Shown here: positions 16,834 to 25,252 of the stretch, one piece after another
Layout of the letters: each line of letters begins with the position of its first letter
Numbering within the stretch: the stretch's first letter is position 1
Source: Nonomuraea helvata
Lineage (GTDB): Bacteria > Actinomycetota > Actinomycetes > Streptosporangiales > Streptosporangiaceae
Length of the DNA stretch: 64,000 nt
Direction: 5' to 3'
Assembly: GCF_039535785.1 (NCBI RefSeq)
Contig: NZ_BAAAXV010000001.1
Span: forward strand, 248,001 to 312,000
The notes under the pieces: model-generated
Databases searched by the model: none
Told to the model about the DNA's origin: nothing
Seen by the model: only the letters and a program-made list of their open reading frames with translations
Position numbers and translations under genes: made by a program

Positions 16834-18024
16834 ATGGAACTGCGCCGGGCACGCTCACTGGTCGGTTACTGGATCGACGGCGAACTGGTCCTGGACAACT
16901 ATCTCGACGCCGCCTCCGAGACCGGCGAAAGGAACGGCGTCGCGGTGGACGGGCCGAGCGTCGACATCCTCGAGCAGTTCGACGACTGGACCGACCCGGA
17001 GACGGTGCCGGACCGCCTCGACCGCTACGACGCCTCCTCCGTCAGGGACGCGATCAAGGCGCTCACCGAAGCCGGACTGCTCCGTACGAGGGACGAAACC
17101 ACCGTCGAGGACCAGGTCATGGACGCCTGGCAGCCGTGGGGCGAGCCGGCGACCTTCTTCCACTTCGGCACCAAGGACACGGCCTACGTCAGCGTCGACG
17201 GCGCCGTCGCCGACGCGGGCATGGCGGCCAGGCGCGAGGAGATCCGCGCCGAGATCGCCGCCGACGGACCGCCTCCGGCGATCTTCGCGCGCCGCCCCGA
17301 CGCAGAGCGCATCCATCTGACCAGGGCGTTCCTTCCGCTGCGCCGGGACTTCGGCGAGGTGCTGGTGTCACGCCGGACGCATCGCACGTACAAGGACGAG
17401 CCGGTGCCGCTGCGGAGCCTGTCGACCGTGCTGCACTACACGTTCGCGCCGATGTACTTCTACGACGCCGGGATGCTCGGCAACCTCATGCTGCGCACCA
17501 GCCCGTGCGGCGGCGCCCGGCACGAGTCCGAGTGCTACGTGATCGTGCGGAACGTGGAGCAGATCCCGCCAGGGATCTACCACTACTCGCCCGAGGACCA
17601 CAGCCTGGAGATCGTCTCCGCCGGAGTCGACCAGCGGCTGATGGACCGGGTCCTCTTCTCCCAGAAGATGATCACGACCGCCGGGTTCGTCTGCTTCCTG
17701 ACGGTGAACCTGCCGCGCGCGATGTACAAGTACCGCAGCGCGAGAATGCTCCGTACCGTCCTGCTCAACACGGGTCACCTGGCGCAGACCTTCGCCCTGA
17801 CCGCGACCGCGGTCGGGCTCGGCCCGGCGCAGAACGACGCGTTCTCCGACTCGGAGGTGGAGTCGATGCTCGGCATCGACGGCATCTCCGAGACAGCCGT
17901 GTACGTCCTCGCCGCCGGCGTGCCGGACCGGCGCACCGACGGCTTCCCCATCGAGGACGGGCACGAGGACCTGGAACGGCGCGTCGGCGAGTCGCTCGCG
18001 CGGGCGACCGGGCCGGGGCGGTGA
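16834..18024 (+). CDS. SagB-type FMN dehydrogenase with winged-helix-like N-terminal domain
   Basis: 396 residues. Positions about 1-90 (VGYWIDGELVLDNYLDA ... EALTEAGLLRTRDE-like) resemble the small winged-helix front domain that recognises leader peptides in RiPP enzymes. The rest is a nitroreductase-fold SagB/McbC-type dehydrogenase: SRRTHRTYKDEPVPL, LRTSPCGGARHESECYV, PPGIYHYSPEDHSLEIV, and LNTGHLAQTFALTATAVGLG. Known members oxidise azolines to azoles with FMN. GAGGAG lies seven bases before ATG 16834. The next gene, an MFS transporter, starts three bases after its stop. No cyclodehydratase is adjacent; the only YcaO in the window is 35 kb away. Confidence 0.88.
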   Translation: MELRRARSLVGYWIDGELVLDNYLDAASETGERNGVAVDGPSVDILEQFDDWTDPETVPDRLDRYDASSVRDAIKALTEAGLLRTRDETTVEDQVMDAWQPWGEPATFFHFGTKDTAYVSVDGAVADAGMAARREEIRAEIAADGPPPAIFARRPDAERIHLTRAFLPLRRDFGEVLVSRRTHRTYKDEPVPLRSLSTVLHYTFAPMYFYDAGMLGNLMLRTSPCGGARHESECYVIVRNVEQIPPGIYHYSPEDHSLEIVSAGVDQRLMDRVLFSQKMITTAGFVCFLTVNLPRAMYKYRSARMLRTVLLNTGHLAQTFALTATAVGLGPAQNDAFSDSEVESMLGIDGISETAVYVLAAGVPDRRTDGFPIEDGHEDLERRVGESLARATGPGR

Positions 18025-18027
18025 GGC

Positions 18028-19296
18028 ATGGGCAGCGTGACAGCCGAGCATGCCGGCACGGACGGTCAGGTCCGGCGCATCCAACGCCGGATCATCGTGT
18101 CGCTGGTCATCGTGCAGGCGGTGTTCTCGCTCGCGTTCGCCATGACCGGTCCCCTGGTGTCGCTCATCGCCGATGACGTGACCGGTTCGCCGGGCAAGGC
18201 AGGGCTGGCCCAGGCGATGATCTACTGCGGTGGCGTGGTCTTCAGCGTTCCGCTGGCGGTTCTCGCCGTCGCACGTGGCAGGCGGATCGGGATCGCGACC
18301 GGGTACTTCACCGGCGCCGTCGGAGCCGCGCTCGTCGTGGTCGGCGCCGTGCTGGCCAGCTTCACGGCGATCCTCGCGGGCGCGGCCGCGATCGGGGCGG
18401 CCCTCGCCGGCGGCCTGCAGGTCAGGTTCGCGGCCACGGACCTGGCGTCGACCGACCGCGCGGGCCGGTCCATGGGCGCGTTGAGCTGGGGCTCGACCGT
18501 GGCGGCCGTGCTCGGCCCGTCGCTGATGGGCGTGCTCGAGGGGATCGGCGGCGACTGGCTGCCCGGGCTCTCCGGCCCCTATCTGGCGATCTCGGTCGTG
18601 CTGGCCGTCAGCGCGGTCATGATCCTGCTGATGCTGCGGCCGGACCCGCTGACCCTCGCCCGCGCGCTCGACAAGGAGCCGCCCGCGCAGCGGCAGCCGC
18701 TCCGCGTCATGCTCGCGACCGTGCTGCGCCACCCGAACGTGCTCCGCGCCATCCTGGTGCTGGCCACCGTCCACGCCGCGATGATCTCCCTCATGAACAT
18801 GGCGGCGATCCACATGCAGCACGGCGCCGCCTCGCTGGGGATCATCGGCATCGCGATCAGCGTCCACACCGCGGCGATGTACCTGCCCGGCCACCTGGTC
18901 GGCTATCTCGCCGACAAGTTCGGGCCGCGGCCGATCCTGCTGATCGGGCTCGTCGTCCAGCTCCTGGCCGCCGCCACGCTGGCGCTCTCGCCGGCGACGA
19001 GCGCGGTGGGCGTGGGCGCGGGCCTGCTCCTGCTCGGCCTCGGGTGGTCGTTCGGGTACCTCGGCGGCTCCGTGCTGCTGACAGTGTCCGTGACGGGGCC
19101 GCTGCGCACGATGGCGCAGGGCACGTCCGACTTCGCCATGCAGCTGGCCTCCGCGGTCGGCGCGCTGCTCGCCGGCGTGGTCGTCACGGCGTTCGGCTAC
19201 TCGGTGCTCTCGATCGCCTGGGGCGTCGGGCTCTCGTTCCTGCTGGTCTCGCTGCTGGTGGCGTGGCGCTCCCGCGGCACGGCCGCCGCCGGGTGA
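18028..19296 (+). CDS. MFS transporter (12 helices)
   Basis: 422-residue major facilitator superfamily protein beginning MGSVTAEHAGTDGQ, with about 12 helices and the loop-2/3 and loop-8/9 MFS signatures (VARGRRIGIATG, LADKFGPRPILLIG). It directly follows the SagB-type gene with GGTGAGG overlapping the junction, so it is the likely exporter of that unit's product. Two strong hairpins end the transcript. Confidence 0.88.
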   Translation: MGSVTAEHAGTDGQVRRIQRRIIVSLVIVQAVFSLAFAMTGPLVSLIADDVTGSPGKAGLAQAMIYCGGVVFSVPLAVLAVARGRRIGIATGYFTGAVGAALVVVGAVLASFTAILAGAAAIGAALAGGLQVRFAATDLASTDRAGRSMGALSWGSTVAAVLGPSLMGVLEGIGGDWLPGLSGPYLAISVVLAVSAVMILLMLRPDPLTLARALDKEPPAQRQPLRVMLATVLRHPNVLRAILVLATVHAAMISLMNMAAIHMQHGAASLGIIGIAISVHTAAMYLPGHLVGYLADKFGPRPILLIGLVVQLLAAATLALSPATSAVGVGAGLLLLGLGWSFGYLGGSVLLTVSVTGPLRTMAQGTSDFAMQLASAVGALLAGVVVTAFGYSVLSIAWGVGLSFLLVSLLVAWRSRGTAAAG

Positions 19297-19320
19297 GACC
19301 TCGACGCGCCTCCCGTACGG

Positions 19321-19356
19321 TGACGCCGCCCACCATCCCCCCGGTGGGCGGCGTCA
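19321..19356. terminator. Bidirectional terminator hairpin 1
   Basis: Perfect 14-bp stem 19321-19334 / 19343-19356 with an 8-base loop, between the convergent MFS and O-methyltransferase genes. Confidence 0.8.
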
Positions 19357-19380
19357 CTGCGCCCCGTGAAAACGCGAAAT

Positions 19381-19410
19381 CGCCGGGCGGGGCAGCACGC
19401 CCGCCCGGCG
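19381..19410. terminator. Bidirectional terminator hairpin 2
   Basis: Perfect 11-bp stem 19381-19391 / 19400-19410, 8-base loop, 25 bases after hairpin 1. Confidence 0.75.
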
Positions 19411-19436
19411 ACCCGCGCGTCATCGCGATCAGGGGA

Positions 19437-20450
19437 TCATTCTCTGCCCAGCTCGACGATCGAGATGAACGGACGCGCCCCGACCGGATGCGTGCCGCGC
19501 ACCACCAGGCCGGCCTGCGCCGCCAGCGCGCCCAGCTCGGCGAGCCCGCGTTCCTTCCCGCCGGTGTAGACGAGCATGCGCAGATCCATGGCGGTGTCCG
19601 GGGACGCGCCGTCCGCTCCGACGGCCTCGATGACGAGCACGACACCGCGCTCGCCCACCGCGTCCGCGCACCGCCGCAGGATCTTGACGGCCGCGTCGTC
19701 GTCCCAGTCGTGGATGATCGCCGACAGCACGTACGCGCCGGCTCCGGTGGGCAGCGGGTCGAAGAAGCTGCCCGTGACCACCTCGGCCCGATGCGCCAGG
19801 CCCTTGTCACGCAGCGCCCGGCGGGCGCCCGCGGCCGGGCCGGGCAGGTCGACGACGGTCCCCCGCAGCCCGGGGTGGGCCTGCAGCAGCACGGAGAGCA
19901 GCGCGCCGCTCCCGCCGCCCACGTCCACGACGTGCCCGAGGGCCGCCCAGTCGTAGGCGCCGGGGAGCCCCGCGTGCTCCATCTCGATGTGGTGGCTCAT
20001 CAGCGCGTCGAACGAGGCCGACAGCGCGGGGTCCGCGCCCAGGTCCTCCCAGAACGGGACGCCGTGGCGTACGGCATAGGCCGGCTGGCCGGTGCGGACG
20101 GAGTACGCCAGGTCGACGAAGCTCAGGTCTCCCTTGCCGACGGCGCCGTCGGCGGCCAGCCACTTGCGCCTGCCCCCCGGGTGGTCGTCGCGCAGCTGCT
20201 CGCCGAGGTCGGTCAGCGTGTACGCACCCGCCTCGTCCCGGTCGAGCAGCCCGATCGTGACCAGGTGGCGAAGGAGGCGGTCGAGCGCCCCCGCGTGCAC
20301 GCCGAGGGCGCCGGCGGCGGCCGGCGCCGTCCGGCGCCCGGCCGCGATGTGGTCGGCGACTCCGAGCGTCGCCGCGACCCGGATCGCCATGGGCGTCGCG
20401 AGATCCGCCAGCGCCCGCAGCCCTGGCGGCCGGTGTCCGGGCTCGGACAT
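19437..20450 (-). CDS. SAM-dependent O-methyltransferase (NcsB1-like)
   Basis: 337-residue enzyme of the hydroxyneurosporene/small-molecule O-methyltransferase family: N-terminal winged-helix dimerisation part (LADLATPMAIRVAATLGVADHIAAG), SAM loop VVDVGGGSGALLSVLLQAHP, the VDLP acidic strand end, and the catalytic-region IIHDWDDDAAVKILRRC. In neocarzinostatin biosynthesis the equivalent enzyme methylates the naphthoate hydroxyl; here it would methylate the acid made by the aromatic PKS. Starts ten bases after the epoxide hydrolase stop, same operon. Confidence 0.87.
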   Translation of the reverse strand: MSEPGHRPPGLRALADLATPMAIRVAATLGVADHIAAGRRTAPAAAGALGVHAGALDRLLRHLVTIGLLDRDEAGAYTLTDLGEQLRDDHPGGRRKWLAADGAVGKGDLSFVDLAYSVRTGQPAYAVRHGVPFWEDLGADPALSASFDALMSHHIEMEHAGLPGAYDWAALGHVVDVGGGSGALLSVLLQAHPGLRGTVVDLPGPAAGARRALRDKGLAHRAEVVTGSFFDPLPTGAGAYVLSAIIHDWDDDAAVKILRRCADAVGERGVVLVIEAVGADGASPDTAMDLRMLVYTGGKERGLAELGALAAQAGLVVRGTHPVGARPFISIVELGRE

Positions 20451-20460
20451 GTTGGCTCCC

Positions 20461-21627
20461 TTACTGTCCGGACGGCAGGGCGGACTTGAACGCCCGCAGG
20501 TCGCTCACGAAGAGGTCGGGCTCCTCCATTGCGGCGAAGTGGCCGCCCCGGTCGTACTCGGCCCAGTGGATGATGTCGGGGTAGAGCGGGTCGGCCAGCC
20601 TCCGCACGGGCAAGGCGGGGTCCCGCGGGTACACGGCCACGCCGAGCGGCACGGGCAGGGGCGGCGGCGTCGGCGGGGGCGTCGGCGCGGTCGGCAGCAG
20701 GTCCGCGTTGTCGTAGTAGAAGTGCGCGGAGGAGGCGCCGGTGGCGGTGAACCAGTAGAGGGCCACGTTCGTGAGCAGCTGGTCGCGGTCCACGGCGTCC
20801 TCGGGGGCCTTCTCCGAGTCGGTCCAGTCCTTGAACTTCTCGACGATCCACGCGAGCTGGCCGACAGGCGAGTCGGTCAGGCTGTAGGCGAGGGTCTGCG
20901 GCCGGGTCGCCTGCAGCTTCATGTACCCGGACAGCTCGTCGGCGTAGCGGGTGAGCAGGCCCAGCCGCGCGAAGTCGGCCTCGGCCAGCCCGGCCAGCTC
21001 GGCCGGGTCTCCCGACGGCGGGGTGATCAGGAAGTTGACGTGCACCGCGATGACGTTCGCCGGACGGATGTGGCCGAGCAGCAGCGAGATCCAGGCCCCG
21101 ATGTCCTCGCCCTGGACGACGTAGCGCTGGTAGCCCAGCCGGTCCATCAGCTCTCCCCACGCCTGCGCGACGCGCGGGAACGTCCAGCCGGACTCGGGCG
21201 GAGGCCCGGAGAACCCGAACCCGGGCAGCGTCGGGATGACGAGGTGGTAGGCGTCGCCCGGGTCGCCGCCGTGGGCACGGGGGTCGGTGAGGGGCCCGAT
21301 GACGTCGAGGAACTCGGCGGGCGACCCGGGCCAGCCGTGCGTCATGATCATCGGTGTCGCGTCCGCCTCGGGCGAGCGGACGTGCATGAAGTGGATGTTG
21401 GCGCCGTCGATCGTGGTGGTGAACTGGGGGAACGTGTTGAGCCTGGCCTCGGCGGCGCGCCAGTCGAAGCCCGTACGCCAGTATTCGGCGAGCTCCTTCA
21501 GATAGGCGGCCGGCACGCCCCGGGACCAGTCCGCGTCGAGCGGGTCGGCAGGCCAGCGCGTGCCGGCGAGTCTGTTCCGGAGGTCATCCAGGTCCGCCTG
21601 TGGGATGTCAATACGGAAGGGTTCCAT
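20461..21627 (-). CDS. Epoxide hydrolase (SgcF/NcsF2-like)
   Basis: 388-residue enzyme with the N-terminal EHN domain ([23 protein letters not shown]) and an alpha/beta hydrolase core: [11 protein letters not shown], nucleophile elbow [10 protein letters not shown] (Asp), Tyr-bearing cap, and the base His in [15 protein letters not shown]. In 9-membered enediyne pathways such hydrolases open the epoxide on the core to give a vicinal diol to which side arms are attached. First gene of a two-gene operon with the O-methyltransferase; divergent from the flavin monooxygenase across 224 bp. Confidence 0.92.
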   Translation of the reverse strand: MEPFRIDIPQADLDDLRNRLAGTRWPADPLDADWSRGVPAAYLKELAEYWRTGFDWRAAEARLNTFPQFTTTIDGANIHFMHVRSPEADATPMIMTHGWPGSPAEFLDVIGPLTDPRAHGGDPGDAYHLVIPTLPGFGFSGPPPESGWTFPRVAQAWGELMDRLGYQRYVVQGEDIGAWISLLLGHIRPANVIAVHVNFLITPPSGDPAELAGLAEADFARLGLLTRYADELSGYMKLQATRPQTLAYSLTDSPVGQLAWIVEKFKDWTDSEKAPEDAVDRDQLLTNVALYWFTATGASSAHFYYDNADLLPTAPTPPPTPPPLPVPLGVAVYPRDPALPVRRLADPLYPDIIHWAEYDRGGHFAAMEEPDLFVSDLRAFKSALPSGQ

Positions 21628-21851
21628 CCGTGGCTCCTACGGGGATTCAAAGGTGATTGGGCAGCGAAATTCCGCTGCGTGTCCCAATGTCGTCAGAATA
21701 GGCAGCCCGGTAAACCCGGACAACGGGCCCCTGAATAATGCGCACCGGAGAAGAAGAGGCCGCGGACATCGCATTTCCGGAGTAGCCGTACGGCCCCGCG
21801 CGATCGTTAGTGTCGGCAGCAGAGTCAGCTGTCGACCCGAAGGACCCGGCC

Positions 21852-23237
21852 ATGGACGGCAATGTAGGCAACCACGCGTTGGTCCTCGGCGGAAGCATCG
21901 CCGGTCTGCTTTCCGCGCGCATATTGTCCCGCTATTACGAGACCGTGACGATAGTGGAGCGCGATTGGGTCAGCGGCGCGAGCGGGCCGCGCCGGGCCAT
22001 ACCGCAGGGTCACCATATTCACGCCCTCCTGGCGAGGGGGCAGCAGATTCTCAACGAGCTGTTCCCCGGTTTCACGGAGGAGCTCGGCTCCGCCGGCGTG
22101 CCCGTCGGAGATTTCGGCACCAGTCTCAGCTGGTATTTCAACGGCGAAATGATCAGGAAGGCGGAGACGGGGCTGGTCTGCGTGGCGGCCGGCCGGCCGC
22201 TGCTGGAGGAGCGGATCCGCCGCCGGGTCGCCGCGATCGGCAACGTCGTCATCCGCGAGAACACCGACATCCTCGCCCTCGTCGCCGACCGCCGCGCCGG
22301 ACGCGTCACCGGGGCGCGGGTGCAGAGCCGGTCGGGGGACCCGGCGATCGAGACGCTCGACGCGGACCTGGTCGTCGACGCCACGGGGCGGGGCACGAGG
22401 ACCCCGCGGTGGCTGGCCGAGCTCGGTTACCCGGAGGTCGAGGTGGAGCAGGTCAAGATGGACCTGACGTACACCACCTGCGACTTCCACGGGCCGCTCA
22501 CCTTCGACCCGATCGGCGACGGCATCGCCCTCCTCCCGGTCGCGACTCCGGCCGTCCCCCGTGGCGCGATCTTCGCGCGGCTGCCCGACCGGTACGCGCT
22601 GTCGCTCACCGGCCTGCTGGGCGACCGCCCGCCGACCGACCACGAGGGGTTCCTCGCCTACGCCAGGTCGCTCCCCGTTCCCGAGATCTACGAGGCCCTC
22701 CGCGACGCGGTGCCGATGGGCAGGCCGATGATGTTCCGGTTCCCGGCGAGCATCCGGCGGCACTACGAGCGCATGGCGCGCTTCCCGCGCGGCCTGCTGG
22801 TCATCGGCGACGCGGCGTGCGTCTTCAACCCCGTGTACGGCCAGGGCATGACGGTGGCCGCGATCGAGTCGACCGTGCTGGACCGGCTTCTCGCGGCCGG
22901 TCTGCCGCCGGATCCCCGCCGGTTCTTCGCCGAGCTCGCCGAGGTCATCGACGCGCCGTGGGAGATGGCCGCGAGCGCGGACCTGGGCTTCCCCGGGGTG
23001 GTGGGCCGCAGAACGCTCAAGGCGAGGATCGGCAACGCCTACGTGCCCAGGCTGCAGTCCGCCGCGGTGCACGACGCGTCGTTGAGCGTCGCGTTCCTGC
23101 GGGCGGCGGGGCTCGTCGCCCCTCCGCAGAGCCTGATGCGTCCCGGTGTGGTGTCGCGCGTGTTCAGGCGGCGGAAGGCGGCGTCCCCGGCCCCGAGCCG
23201 GCCGGATCTGACGCCTGTGTCCCCCGCCGGTGAATGA
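21852..23237 (+). CDS. FAD-dependent monooxygenase
   Basis: 461-residue class A flavoprotein: NHALVLGGSIAGLLSARILS (FAD-binding), the central DLVVDATGRGTRTPRWL, and GLLVIGDAACVFNPVYGQGMTVA (second FAD motif). Likely hydroxylates or epoxidises a pathway intermediate, core or aromatic arm. Start ATG 21852 has GAAGGA seven bases upstream; a GTG at 21810 would add 14 residues and is less supported. Its stop overlaps the next oxidoreductase start (ATGA at 23234). Confidence 0.88.
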   Translation: MDGNVGNHALVLGGSIAGLLSARILSRYYETVTIVERDWVSGASGPRRAIPQGHHIHALLARGQQILNELFPGFTEELGSAGVPVGDFGTSLSWYFNGEMIRKAETGLVCVAAGRPLLEERIRRRVAAIGNVVIRENTDILALVADRRAGRVTGARVQSRSGDPAIETLDADLVVDATGRGTRTPRWLAELGYPEVEVEQVKMDLTYTTCDFHGPLTFDPIGDGIALLPVATPAVPRGAIFARLPDRYALSLTGLLGDRPPTDHEGFLAYARSLPVPEIYEALRDAVPMGRPMMFRFPASIRRHYERMARFPRGLLVIGDAACVFNPVYGQGMTVAAIESTVLDRLLAAGLPPDPRRFFAELAEVIDAPWEMAASADLGFPGVVGRRTLKARIGNAYVPRLQSAAVHDASLSVAFLRAAGLVAPPQSLMRPGVVSRVFRRRKAASPAPSRPDLTPVSPAGE

Positions 23238-24622
23238 CCATGGCTGACACCTCTCCGGCCGGACTCCGCCCCGCCACCGGCGCCGGGCGGGGCCCGGCCG
23301 GTGCCGGTTACGCCGACACAGACGGTCTCGACGGCGTGCCCGCACCCTCCGACGGCGTGCCCACGTTCGACGGCGTGCCCGCGTTCGACGGCGTGCTCAG
23401 CACTCACGATCGCGATCTGGCCGCGGCGTCCACGGACTTCGGACGCCACGTGCACCGGCGGCCGTCCGCGGTGCTCCGGCCGGCCGGCGCGTCGGACGTC
23501 GCGGCCATGGTCCGGTTCTGCCGGGGCAGCGGGCTGCCGGTGGTGGCGCGCGGCACCGGGCACTCCGTGGACGGCCGGGCGCTCACCCAGGGCGGGGTCG
23601 TGATCGACATGACCGCGCTGGCCGCGGTCCGGGAGCCGGCGCGTGACCGGGTCGTCGTCGAGGCCGGAGCCCGGTGGAGTGCGGTGCTGGAGGTGACCCT
23701 GGCGGCCGGCACGGCGCCCCCCGTACTGCCCGACTACCTCGGGCTGTCCGTCGGCGGCGTGCTGGCCGCCGGCGGCATCAGCGGCGCCAGCCATCGTCAC
23801 GGCTGCCTGGCCGACCACGTCCACGACCTCGACGTGGTCACGCCGTCCGGCGCGCTGGTCACGTGCTCGCGGACGGAGCACCCCGCGCTCTTCGACGCCG
23901 TACGAGGGAGTCAGGGCCGGCACGGCATCATCGCCCGCGCCACGCTCGCGCTGACCCCGGCGCCCACGGCGGCCCGTCGCTACCGGCTCCCCTACCAGGA
24001 GCTCGAGACGTTCCTCGCCGATCAACAGAGGCTGGCCGCCGACCGCCGCTTCGACCACATCGAGGGGCACGCGGCCCATGCGCAGGACACGGGGTGGGGC
24101 TTCACGCTCAGCGCAGTGGCCGCCTTCGACCCTCCGGCGGAGCCCGACGACCGGGCCCTGATCGGCGACCTCGCCCATGACCGCGCCGGAGAGCAGATCG
24201 ACACCGTTCCCTACCGGGACTTCCTCCACCGTGCGGCGCCGGCGGAGGCACGGCTGCGCGCGAACGGATCGTGGCACCATCCGCACCCGCGCTCCACGCT
24301 CCTCCTGCCCGGCCGCCACGCCGCGGCGCTCCTGTCGGGCGCGCTGCGCGACCTGGACCCAGGTGACCTCGGCGCCGGCGGGCAGCCGCTCATCTATCCG
24401 ATCCCCACCGCGTCCATCCTGGCGCCCAACGTCCCGAGGCTGCGGGACCCGATGACCGTGGTCCTCTCGATCCCCCGTACGGCGCCGCCGGACGACCCCG
24501 CAGCGCTCGACCGGATGCGGCACGCGAATGACGCCCTGCGGACGGCCGTCGAACGAGCGGGCGGCTCCTGCTATCCGCACGATCCCGCGCATTTTCCGGC
24601 GGGCGATTCGTACGACGCCTGA
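23234..24622 (+). CDS. FAD-linked oxidoreductase (berberine-bridge/cytokinin-dehydrogenase type)
   Basis: 462-residue protein with the PP-loop FAD domain: RRPSAVLRPAGASDVAAMVRFCR, then ARGTGHSVDGRALTQGG whose His is the expected covalent flavin site, and GGVLAAGGISGASHRHGCLADHV. It oxidises alcohols or C-N/C-C bonds in known members; the substrate here is not deduced. The N-terminal 50 residues contain four near-repeats of DGVP coded by 18-21-bp units. Translationally coupled to the monooxygenase. Confidence 0.85.
   Translation: MTMADTSPAGLRPATGAGRGPAGAGYADTDGLDGVPAPSDGVPTFDGVPAFDGVLSTHDRDLAAASTDFGRHVHRRPSAVLRPAGASDVAAMVRFCRGSGLPVVARGTGHSVDGRALTQGGVVIDMTALAAVREPARDRVVVEAGARWSAVLEVTLAAGTAPPVLPDYLGLSVGGVLAAGGISGASHRHGCLADHVHDLDVVTPSGALVTCSRTEHPALFDAVRGSQGRHGIIARATLALTPAPTAARRYRLPYQELETFLADQQRLAADRRFDHIEGHAAHAQDTGWGFTLSAVAAFDPPAEPDDRALIGDLAHDRAGEQIDTVPYRDFLHRAAPAEARLRANGSWHHPHPRSTLLLPGRHAAALLSGALRDLDPGDLGAGGQPLIYPIPTASILAPNVPRLRDPMTVVLSIPRTAPPDDPAALDRMRHANDALRTAVERAGGSCYPHDPAHFPAGDSYDA
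23330..23398. repeat. Four 12-bp repeats in the oxidoreductase N-terminus
   Basis: GACGGCGTGCCC at 23330, 23351 and 23369 and GACGGCGTGCTC at 23387, spacing 21, 18 and 18, all in frame, encoding a DGVPxF-type linker before the FAD domain. Confidence 0.85.
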
Positions 24623-24658
24623 GCCCTCAACAGAAAACCAAAAGAAAGGACTGCATCA

Positions 24659-25078
24659 ATGTCCATCACCGACCAGACCACCCCAGCCATCACGGACGCG
24701 GACAAGGCGGCGGTCGCCGGACTCACCGCGCGCATCGTGGCGGCGTGGGCCAGGCACGACGCGTCCGCCTTCGCCGGTGTCTTCACCGAGGACGGCACCA
24801 TGATCCTGCCCGGCGTATTTCGCAAGGGCAAGGAGGAGATCCGCGCATTCATGGCCACGGCGTTCGAAACCTCTTACAAGGGGACACGGGTCACCGGCAC
24901 CCCGATCGACCTGCGATTCCTGGGCGACCGCGTCGCCGTCCTGCTGACGCAGGGCGGAATCCTCGGCCCGAGCGAAACGGCCGTCGCGGAAGAGCGCGCG
25001 GTCCGGGCCACGTGGCTGGCCGTCAAACAGGACGGCGAATGGCGCCTGGCCGCCTATCAGAACACGCCTCGTAACTGA
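24659..25078 (+). CDS. SgcJ/EcaC-family (SnoaL-like) protein
   Basis: 139-residue NTF2-like protein: AAVAGLTARIVAAWARHDASAFAGVFTEDGTMILPG, then RATWLAVKQDGEWRLAAYQNTP. This family is conserved in enediyne clusters; SgcJ acts with the PKS and its thioesterase in forming the heptaene product. GAAAGGA lies before ATG 24659. It supports a 9-membered enediyne assignment. It follows the oxidoreductase by 36 bases. Confidence 0.9.
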   Translation: MSITDQTTPAITDADKAAVAGLTARIVAAWARHDASAFAGVFTEDGTMILPGVFRKGKEEIRAFMATAFETSYKGTRVTGTPIDLRFLGDRVAVLLTQGGILGPSETAVAEERAVRATWLAVKQDGEWRLAAYQNTPRN

Positions 25079-25252
25079 CCCGCAGCCCGCTGCATTACTG
25101 ATAACGGAGAAACGTCTGACATGTCGTGTTAGTGAGAAATTCACACCGACATCGTGCGCGTATCACTTCATCGAGCAACCCGATGATTCCATACTGTGAC
25201 AGCGTGCGGATGGATTCTCCGAAGCGACCATGAACACCGAAAGGAGATGATC

